Origin: Candidatus Atribacteria bacterium
Lineage (GTDB): Bacteria; Atribacterota; Atribacteria; Atribacterales; Atribacteraceae
NCBI GenBank assembly: GCA_026390275.1
Contig: JAPLGF010000315.1
Location: forward strand, 1-5,954
Direction of reading: 5' to 3'
DNA: 5,954 nucleotides
Shown: in pieces, positions 1 to 5,085 of the stretch
Layout of the letters: each line of letters opens with the position of its first letter
Position numbering within the stretch: position 1 is the stretch's first letter
Made by a program: the position numbers and the translations under genes
The notes under the pieces: generated by a model
Told to the model about the DNA's origin: nothing
Seen by the model: the letters and a program-made list of their open reading frames with translations, nothing else
Database searches by the model: none

Positions 1-857
1 ATGAGTTGGGGGGTGATGGTCAGGGTATATTTTTCCACATGATTTGGTGGTGGGGAAGAGACCAGGCCATCAACAATATCTCGCGCCAAACGAGACGGTT
101 TGAAATCGATGACAGCCTTGATGGTACCATTTTCCAGGTGAATGAGCATTTCCGGTGAGCCGTCGCACACCATGAGGGGGATGGAGGGATACCCCTTCTC
201 TTCCGTTTGGTGAAGGATGGTTTGAGCGATGTCCCTGGTGCTGGCGATGTACAGAATGCCTGATTCCTCTATGGGGAAGGAGTTATTTTCGTCCCATGTT
301 TTGATAGTGACCAGGGAATGGGGGAAATTTTTTTTGAGTTCGGATGCCAGGTTTTTCGGGAATGATTCTCCCTGATGAAGAATCAAGATATGTGGGAGAA
401 GGCCTTCTTCCTGGTAGGTATTCTTCAAAGTTGAGATCACTTCTTTCCAGTTTATCCTGGGGGAGATCAGGGGAACATCATTGAAGGTAGGCGGGAGATC
501 ATGGTTCAAGGTGATGAACAAAGGGAGATAGGAAAATTTCTGTTTGTGCAAAATCTGGATCAGGCGGGGATGGTCATTCTCCAGGATGAAGAGCTGGCGC
601 TTTTTCGGGTTGATTTGGTGGAGGAGGTTCTCGCAATCCTCCTGGGTTTGAAGGGAATTGATCAAACCATGAACGGCTTCCCGGGGGAGAAGTCGTTTGA
701 GGAAGACTTCCAGGAAAGCAGGGAAATAATGATCTGGTTGGGCGGCGCATATCCACACCTCTGGATCCAGAGGTGTGGCCGGGGCCGGGAAAGGAGTGAA
801 GAAAAGAGCAACCAATAGGATCCAGGCTGCCCATCGGAAAGAACGGGGATTCGGCAT
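1..857 (-). CDS. Secreted periplasmic-binding-protein-like protein, C-terminus beyond window
   Basis: An open frame from ATG at 857 runs without a stop to base 1, giving 285 complete codons, and continues past the window. Residues 1-27 look like a Sec signal peptide: basic start (MPNPRSFR), hydrophobic core (AAWILLVALFF), and a likely cut after PAPA. The rest alternates predicted strands and helices (VWICAA 35-40, a helix near 46-60, RQLFILEN 87-94, HILILHQ 156-162, GILYIAS 200-206) and ends with GTIKAVIDFKPSRLARDIVDGLV (244-266, split here as GTIKAVIDF and KPSRLARDIVDGLV). This resembles the C-lobe segment of type 1 sugar-binding proteins, where a strand is followed by a Pro-containing loop and a helix. 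I do not recognise a specific family. The gene starts four bases after permease 2 stops and has no clear Shine-Dalgarno, so coupled translation is likely. It may be an accessory binding protein or the sensor domain of a larger receptor. The reading frame is certain; the fold is inferred. Confidence 0.72.
   Translation of the reverse strand, partial: MPNPRSFRWAAWILLVALFFTPFPAPATPLDPEVWICAAQPDHYFPAFLEVFLKRLLPREAVHGLINSLQTQEDCENLLHQINPKKRQLFILENDHPRLIQILHKQKFSYLPLFITLNHDLPPTFNDVPLISPRINWKEVISTLKNTYQEEGLLPHILILHQGESFPKNLASELKKNFPHSLVTIKTWDENNSFPIEESGILYIASTRDIAQTILHQTEEKGYPSIPLMVCDGSPEMLIHLENGTIKAVIDFKPSRLARDIVDGLVSSPPPNHVEKYTLTITPQL
753..778. repeat. Perfect 26-bp palindrome inside a CDS
   Basis: The arm CCACACCTCTGGA is followed directly by its exact reverse complement, with no spacer, centred on GGATCC. 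The flanking bases (752 and 779) do not extend the match. In the minus-strand gene it covers codons 27-35 (A-T-P-L-D-P-E-V-W), exactly at the predicted start of the mature protein. In mRNA it could form a stem of about 11 bp with a 4-base loop. Thirteen matched pairs are not expected by chance in 6 kb. Its role is unknown. Confidence 0.85.
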
Positions 858-861
858 TTCG

Positions 862-1845
862 TTAAATTTTACGGCGACTGATCAGGATTTGGTTGAGGAG
901 TACGCTTCCCACCAGGACCAGACCCAGGGACCCCAGTTGCCAGATCTGGTGGATTCCAGCCAGCTGCATTCCGTTGTAGAGCATGGTGATGATGGCGATG
1001 CTCAGGACGACACCACCGGTAGTTCCCTCCCCACCCTTGATGCTCACCCCCCCCAATACCGCAATGGTAATGGCCTGTAATTCATAGCCGGAACCGATAT
1101 CGGGCCGGGCACTGGCGATGCGGGAGGTGATGATCCATCCGGCGAGGGCACTTAAGAGACCAGAAAGGGTATAGACGACCAGGCGTACCCTTTTCACATT
1201 AATACCGGAAAAGATGGCTGCCGTTTCGTTGCTTCCCACCCCATACAGGTGTCGACCAAAAATGGTTCGATTCAGCAGGAATTGGAGGATGAGAATCACC
1301 GGGATGAAAATGAAGAGCACCTGGAAAGGGAACCCTCCGATTCGAAGTTGACCGGCTAAATAGAAAGATTCGGGAAAGTTGGAAACCGGCATGGGGTTGG
1401 GTCCAAAACGAGGATCGACGGATATGATCATGGCTAAGGATTTGTAAACATACAGAGAAGCTAAGGTCACGATGAAAGCCGGGATTTTGGTATAACTCAC
1501 CAAAAATCCATTGCCATATCCCATCAGGACTCCGGCAACGAGACCAATAAGGATAGAAAGCGAAGGGTTGAATCCCGTCCGTCCGATCAATACGCCTATG
1601 ATCATTGCCACAATGGTGAGCATGGATCCAACGGAAAGATCAATTCCCCCTCCCCCAGACAGGATCACGAACATTTCCGCTAAGGCCAGGAGACCTAATT
1701 CCACACCGTATTGAGTCATGTTGGTGAGGTTGTAGAAGGTAAAAAACCCTTTCACGGTGAAAGAGAATACGGCAAAGAGGATGATGAAAAGTACGGTCAG
1801 GAAAAGAACTCGATTTTCCACGATGCGGTTCCAGGTGATTTTCAT
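862..1845 (-). CDS. Sugar-type ABC transporter permease (BPD_transp_2 / RbsC-like), second permease
   Basis: This 327-residue integral membrane protein is full length for the CUT2/RbsC-type permease family (PF02653). The first membrane segment is at about residues 13-33. The family motif GGGGIDLSVGS is at 64-74, and KIPAFIVTLASL at 120-131 follows another hydrophobic stretch. The cytoplasmic loop facing the ATPase contains FGRHLYGVGSNETAAIFSGIN at about 196-216 (FGRHLYGVGS, then NETAAIFSGIN), and AITIAVLGGVSIKGGEGTT lies at about 258-276. Its ATG overlaps the stop of the upstream permease by four bases (ATGA), with GGAGAG just upstream, so translation is probably coupled. It would pair with the upstream permease to form the inner-membrane channel driven by the ATPase. 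No lesion is visible, although it contains a G8 run at 1047-1054 that is in frame as read. The substrate cannot be deduced from this subunit. Confidence 0.93.
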   Translation of the reverse strand: MKITWNRIVENRVLFLTVLFIILFAVFSFTVKGFFTFYNLTNMTQYGVELGLLALAEMFVILSGGGGIDLSVGSMLTIVAMIIGVLIGRTGFNPSLSILIGLVAGVLMGYGNGFLVSYTKIPAFIVTLASLYVYKSLAMIISVDPRFGPNPMPVSNFPESFYLAGQLRIGGFPFQVLFIFIPVILILQFLLNRTIFGRHLYGVGSNETAAIFSGINVKRVRLVVYTLSGLLSALAGWIITSRIASARPDIGSGYELQAITIAVLGGVSIKGGEGTTGGVVLSIAIITMLYNGMQLAGIHQIWQLGSLGLVLVGSVLLNQILISRRKI

Positions 1846-2394
1846 TTGGACTCTCCTCTCGCCCGGATAAGATCGATCATGACGGAGATCAGGATGAGAA
1901 CACCGATTACCAGGCCTTCGCTCAAGGCGGGAACATTCAGGAGTACCATCCCGTTTTTAATTATTCCCACCAGCACCGCTCCCAGGAGGCTCCCGATGAC
2001 GGTTCCCTTTCCCCCCAGCACACTGGTCCCTCCCAGCATGACAGCGGCAATGACATCCAATTCAAAATTGACTCCGGTGTTGGTCTGAACGATTCCCGTG
2101 CGGGCCACATAAATGAGACCGGAAAAACCCACCAGAAGGCCGGTCATGGAATAGACGAAGAGAATGGTTTTGGTGGTATTCACTCCGGAAACCCGCGATT
2201 CCCCCGGTGATGATCACCATGGTCATGCCAATTGCCGAGATAACGACACCGGCCAGCTGGAGGAGCAAGTTGGAGAGGTTGCTCACCGACATGAAACGTT
2301 CCGTGGTGAAAGAGAAAATGATGCCCAGTACCACAATGAGACCGAGAACCGTAAATTCCCTTCTCTTAAGAATGCTTTTCAGGTTGGTGGTCAT
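1842..2394 (-). pseudogene. Sugar-type ABC transporter permease, internally deleted and out of frame
   Basis: Two pieces of one RbsC-type permease are present in different frames. The front piece (ATG at 2394) gives 66 good residues: a first membrane segment (FTVLGLIVVLGIIFSF, 14-29) and ISAIGMTMVIITGGI, where the family motif GGIDLSVG should follow. The sequence then jumps to VSGVNTTKTILFVYSMTGLL, equivalent to the FSGINVKRV region at residue 212 of the neighbouring permease, and continues normally to the TGA at 1842. Using that neighbour as a ruler, about 140 residues are missing, including the central membrane helices. The missing length must leave remainder 2 when divided by 3, because the two pieces are out of frame. 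The start overlaps the ATPase stop by four bases (ATGA) and the end overlaps the next permease start likewise. As written it cannot make a working channel subunit. The out-of-frame GTG at 2183 has no properly spaced ribosome binding site. Confidence 0.88.
2196..2202 (-). other. Deletion junction in permease 1
   Basis: At this point the front frame reads GGA ATC (the G-I of TGGI) and the back frame reads GAA TCG CGG GTT (E-S-R-V, the lead-in to VSGVN). The shared bases GGAATCG fit both sides: the front would normally continue GGAATCGA (G-I-D), and the back would normally be preceded by an N-E-type context. A short direct repeat could therefore have mediated the loss. The junction itself is seen; the mechanism is inferred. 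Confidence 0.6.
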
Positions 2395-3926
2395 TTTTCT
2401 CTCTCCCAGGGGACAGCGGTTTCGGTTTTCAACATTCTTTCGCCGGTAGCGGCCCGGATGAGATTTTCCGAGGTGATACCACTGTCAGTAAAAATCCCGG
2501 TGATTCGCCCTTCATGCATCACGATCACCCGGTCAGTCAGTTTGAGGATTTCTGGCAGTTCCGAGGATATGATGATGATGGCGATACCCTGATCGGCCAG
2601 ACGAGCGATCATATGATGAATTTCCGATTTCGAGGCCACATCGATCCCCCGGGTGGGTTCGTCGAGAATCAGCACTTTTGGATTCACACCCAACCACTTG
2701 GCCAGGACCACTTTCTGCTGGTTCCCTCCGCTCAGGCTGTAGACCTTGGAGTCTAAACTGGGAGTTTTGATGGTCAGTTCTTTGACGAAACGGCCACTGA
2801 TTTCTTTCTCTTTGGCGGTATCAACCACGCTGAATCCCCGGGAAATCTCCCGGAGAAGGGTAATGGAAATGTTATAAGAGGTGGTGAGGATGGGGAAAAG
2901 ACCCTGCGCTTTTCGGTCTTCTGGAAGGTAGGCGATACCCTGATTCATGGCCTCTTCGGAAGAAAGAAAACCGACCGACCGATCCTGATAAACGATTTCA
3001 CCGTTGTCGGGTCGAATCAATCCGAAGATGGTTTGAGCCACATCGGTTCTTCCTGACCCTACCAGGCCGGAAAAGCCCAGGATTTCGCCTGGGAAAACAT
3101 CAAAAGAGATGTCGTAGAACCGCCCTTTTTTAGTGAGATGTTTCACCGAGAGAAGGGGATGATCGGTCTTCTTGCCAGCGTGCTGGATTTCTTCCACCAG
3201 CAGTCGCCCGGCCATGAGTTCCACAATCCGGCTCCGGTTGATGTCGCCGACGGCGAATTCACCGGCCACTTCTCCGTCTCGCATGATGGTGACCCGGTCG
3301 GCAATCCGGAAAATTTCTTCCAATCGATGACTGATATAGATGATCCCCACTTTTCGTTTCTTGAGCTTTTGAATGATTTCAAAAAGCCTTTCCGTCTCGT
3401 GCTCAGTCAGAATGGCGGTTGGTTCATCGAAGATGATCACCTTCGCTTCATAGGAAAGGGCCTTGGCAATCAAGGCCAGCTGTTGCAAGCCTACACTGAG
3501 CTCGCCCATTGGTTCCCAAATAAAACTCGGTGATATCTCCAGGGTCTCGAATAGGCTGCGTGCTTTCTGCTCTTCCGTGACCCAATCGATACTTCCCCGC
3601 CGGGTTTTGATTTCCCGGCCCAGAAAAATATTTTCCACCACGCTCAATTCCCGATAAATCAACGGTTCCTGGTATACAGTGGATATTCCGATATCCTGGG
3701 CTTTTTTGGGTGATCCAATGGTAATGGGTTGACCGGCATAGAAGATTTCCCCTTTATCCTGGGTTAAGGCGCCGGAAATAATTTTGATCAAGGTTGATTT
3801 CCCGGCTCCATTTTCTCCCACCAGAGCGTGGACCTCTCCCGGCTGGAGGGTGAAGGTTACATTTTTTAAGGCATGTACTCCACCGAACGATTTGTGGATT
3901 CCACGACATTCCAGTATGTTATCCAT
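2391..3926 (-). CDS. Sugar-type ABC transporter ATP-binding protein with two NBDs (RbsA/RhaT-like)
   Basis: This 511-residue cytoplasmic ATPase has the usual length for the CUT2 family, in which one chain carries both nucleotide-binding domains. NBD1 (about 1-245) has Walker A GENGAGKST at 37-45, Q-loop Q86, signature LSVGLQQ at 143-149, Walker B VIIFDEPT with D167/E168, and switch His200. NBD2 (about 256-500) has a degenerate Walker A (GLVGSGRTD, 287-295, no Lys), signature LSGGNQQK at 398-405, Walker B VLILDEPT with D422/E423, and SSELPE at 454-459 where the switch His would be. This asymmetry is typical of RbsA/MglA-type proteins, so only NBD1 is expected to be a normal ATPase site. AAGGAG at 3933-3938 lies six bases before the ATG. 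The stop overlaps the next permease start (ATGA). The gene is separated from the SBP gene by a terminator and a hairpin. The family is certain; the substrate is not. Confidence 0.96.
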   Translation of the reverse strand: MDNILECRGIHKSFGGVHALKNVTFTLQPGEVHALVGENGAGKSTLIKIISGALTQDKGEIFYAGQPITIGSPKKAQDIGISTVYQEPLIYRELSVVENIFLGREIKTRRGSIDWVTEEQKARSLFETLEISPSFIWEPMGELSVGLQQLALIAKALSYEAKVIIFDEPTAILTEHETERLFEIIQKLKKRKVGIIYISHRLEEIFRIADRVTIMRDGEVAGEFAVGDINRSRIVELMAGRLLVEEIQHAGKKTDHPLLSVKHLTKKGRFYDISFDVFPGEILGFSGLVGSGRTDVAQTIFGLIRPDNGEIVYQDRSVGFLSSEEAMNQGIAYLPEDRKAQGLFPILTTSYNISITLLREISRGFSVVDTAKEKEISGRFVKELTIKTPSLDSKVYSLSGGNQQKVVLAKWLGVNPKVLILDEPTRGIDVASKSEIHHMIARLADQGIAIIIISSELPEILKLTDRVIVMHEGRITGIFTDSGITSENLIRAATGERMLKTETAVPWEREK

Positions 3927-4006
3927 TCCATACTCCTTTTGTCATCCGGTATGAATAGACCACCTCATGCCAGTACCTGACGCCATCAGAGGGAAGAAAA
4001 TGCCCC

Positions 4007-4036
4007 CTCCTTCACCCCCGGTTGGGGGTGAAGGAG
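4007..4036. repeat. 13-bp perfect inverted repeat (hairpin) upstream of the ATPase gene
   Basis: CTCCTTCACCCCC (4007-4019) and GGGGGTGAAGGAG (4024-4036) are exact reverse complements around a 4-base loop. The hairpin lies 39 bases beyond the minus-strand terminator stem, in the untranslated stretch before the ATPase gene. No run of T follows it on either strand, so it is not a standard terminator. It may be a REP-like genomic repeat, or an mRNA hairpin that affects processing or stability of read-through transcript. The structure is directly visible; the role is unknown. Confidence 0.8.
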
Positions 4037-4067
4037 TAAATTCAGGGGATAAGAGATATCAGGGTGG

Positions 4068-4100
4068 AAAAAAAGAAAGGCGTCCCTGCGGACGCCTTTC
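4068..4100 (-). terminator. Rho-independent terminator after the SBP gene
   Basis: On the minus strand an 11-bp perfect stem (GAAAGGCGTCC / GGACGCCTTTC, loop GCAG) is followed directly by seven T. The stem begins six bases after the SBP stop codon. Because the transporter operon continues beyond it, it probably acts as a partial terminator, giving more SBP transcript than ATPase and permease transcript, a common arrangement in binding-protein-dependent importers. Confidence 0.92.
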
Positions 4101-4106
4101 TGGCAA

Positions 4107-4950
4107 TTACGGAAGGTACTTGGCCGCCCAGACGGTGAGATATCCTAAGTCCACCGGGTTCCAGAGAACAAAGGATTTCACGGCACCACTCTTCACATAT
4201 TTTGACATCATCGAGGGAACGGAAATGCCAGTGGCGAAAATCTTCCCCGCTTTCCCGGTCTGATCGACGGCTTCCGCTACTCCCGGTGCGGAAGTACTGC
4301 ACTGGCCGATGACTCCCTTGAGATTCGGGAAGGCATTGATCAGATCAAGCATGACGTTGATGGCCATCTGCACATCTTCTTCGGCGTAACGGATGGTGAC
4401 CAGTTTCATTTTGGGATAGTTGGCCAATCTTTGCAGTTCGTAGAGAATCCAGGTATTCAGGTTCCAGGCAGTGGGACCGCAGGATACGATGGCAAATTCC
4501 CCTTCGCTGTTCATGGCCTTGGCCAGCTCATCCAGGGTGGTGTATCCGATTTCATCCTGCAACGCCTGGTTCACGAAGACTTCCCGGATATCCTGCGCCC
4601 CGTCGGTATCGCTGGTGAGGACCACGATGCCTTTTTTCCCTGGCTTTCTTAAGAACGGGAGCGATGGCAGCCGGATCATTCGGGGCCACGGCGATGGCAT
4701 TGACTCCCTGGGTGATCAGGTTATCGACGATTTCCGTCTGCTTTGCCACATCAGCGGTGACCGGACCGGTATAAATGAACTCCACGTCAAGATCCGCGGC
4801 GGCTTTCTTTCCCCCCTCTTCCATGGCATTGAAGTATGGAATACCGATGAGCTTGGGGACGAAGGCGATCTTGTACTTCGCTTCCGCAAAAGTAGGCACC
4901 AGTAACACGGCGACAATAAGCAGAATAAACAAAAGTTGGTACTTTTTCAT
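4107..4950 (-). pseudogene. Periplasmic sugar-binding protein, RhaS/LsrB-like, frameshifted and short at the C-terminus
   Basis: With one base removed from the A6 run (4632-4637), this reads as 280 residues. Residues 1-24 are a Sec signal peptide (MKKYQLLFILLIVAVLL, cut after AEA). The mature part begins KYKIAFVPKLIGIPYFNAMEEG, read as KYKIAFVPKLIG then IPYFNAMEEG. IYTGPVTADVAKQ (59-71), LITQGVNAIAVAPNDP (78-93) and VLTSDTDG match the RhaS/LsrB group of type 1 binding proteins (Peripla_BP_4), as does the late LWNPVDLGYLTVWAAKYL, where the N-P-x-D-L-G-Y pattern favours RhaS-type. Family members continue about 50-60 residues further, through the last hinge strand; here a TAA follows KYLP. GAGGAGGG at 4957-4964, six bases before the ATG, supports the start. 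As the first gene of the operon it would deliver the substrate, possibly rhamnose-like or another small sugar, to the permeases. The frameshift may be a sequencing error; the short end is not explained by it. Confidence 0.9.
4632..4637 (-). other. Frameshift site in the SBP gene (A6 run)
   Basis: The minus strand reads AGG GAA AAA AGG CAT, giving R-E-K-R-H, while the conserved continuation K-G-I-V-V-L-T needs AGG GAA AAA GGC ATC, which has five A. Up to this run the frame from 4950 matches the family; beyond it the frame ending at 4107 matches. A single extra A in the homopolymer explains both. Confidence 0.88.
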
Positions 4951-4995
4951 ACCCTTCCCTCCTCAAATAAAGAATTTGAATCATTATGCTTTTAT

Positions 4996-5022
4996 ATTAT
5001 ACCCTGATATTTAAAATATCAA
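4996..5022 (-). promoter_or_regulatory. Probable sigma70-type promoter of the transporter operon
   Basis: On the minus strand a perfect TATAAT (4996-5001) is preceded by GGG and, 15 bases upstream, by TTGATA (5017-5022). The spacing is shorter than the usual 17, so the -35 box is weak or the promoter depends on an activator. The predicted transcript would start near 4988-4990, with a leader of about 40 bases carrying GAGGAGGG before the SBP start. The stretch is AT-rich, so the -10 call is firmer than the -35. Confidence 0.65.
5005..5021. promoter_or_regulatory. 17-bp palindrome, candidate operator
   Basis: TGATATTT and AAATATCA are perfect 8-bp arms around one central base. The site fills the spacer between the proposed -35 and -10 boxes and overlaps the -35. 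A dimeric repressor bound here would block RNA polymerase, so it is a plausible substrate-responsive operator for the importer. No regulator gene is in the window, and AT-rich palindromes arise by chance more easily than GC-rich ones. Confidence 0.5.
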
Positions 5023-5085
5023 GTGTTTGGGAAATTAGATGTAATTTGTTTCTGAATGATGGATCTCCCATTCCCTATTTTCAGA

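Noticed and set aside
501..1080. Plus-strand frames at 501-818 and 775-1080, and a minus-strand frame at 574-834
   Set aside because: All overlap the long open minus-strand frame from 857, which has a signal peptide and sensible composition. The overlapping frames are low-complexity or Pro/Arg/Asp-rich with no recognisable domain.
1511..2592. Plus-strand frames at 1511-1714, 1711-2088 and 2164-2592
   Set aside because: They are antisense to recognisable permease and ATPase coding sequence and show no family resemblance or ribosome binding site.
3138..3533. Plus-strand frame of 131 codons inside the ATPase gene
   Set aside because: It is opposite a fully conserved NBD1 region and has His/Asp-rich composition typical of antisense frames.
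3927..4000. A separate promoter for the ATPase gene
   Set aside because: I found no credible pair of -35 and -10 boxes in this stretch; the best -10 candidate (TATTCA) has no matching upstream box.
4628..4640. Programmed -1 frameshift at AAAAAAG (dnaX-like slippery heptamer) in the SBP gene
   Set aside because: The codon phase is GAA AAA AGG, not A AAA AAG, and the shift needed is +1. No reason is known for an SBP to use recoding, and six A is short for transcriptional slippage.
4471..4905. Plus-strand frame of 144 codons opposite the SBP gene
   Set aside because: The minus strand is clearly RhaS/LsrB-like here; the plus frame has no domain features.
4056..5010. 10-bp sequence ATATCAGGGT (4056-4065) repeated inverted at 5001-5010, flanking the SBP gene
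   Set aside because: Ten-base matches of this kind are expected several times by chance in 6 kb, and no mobile-element features accompany them.
5051..5085. TCTGAA / TTCAGA inverted repeat after the LptD-like gene as a terminator
   Set aside because: The arms are only six bases, AT-rich, separated by 23 bases, and not followed by a T-run.
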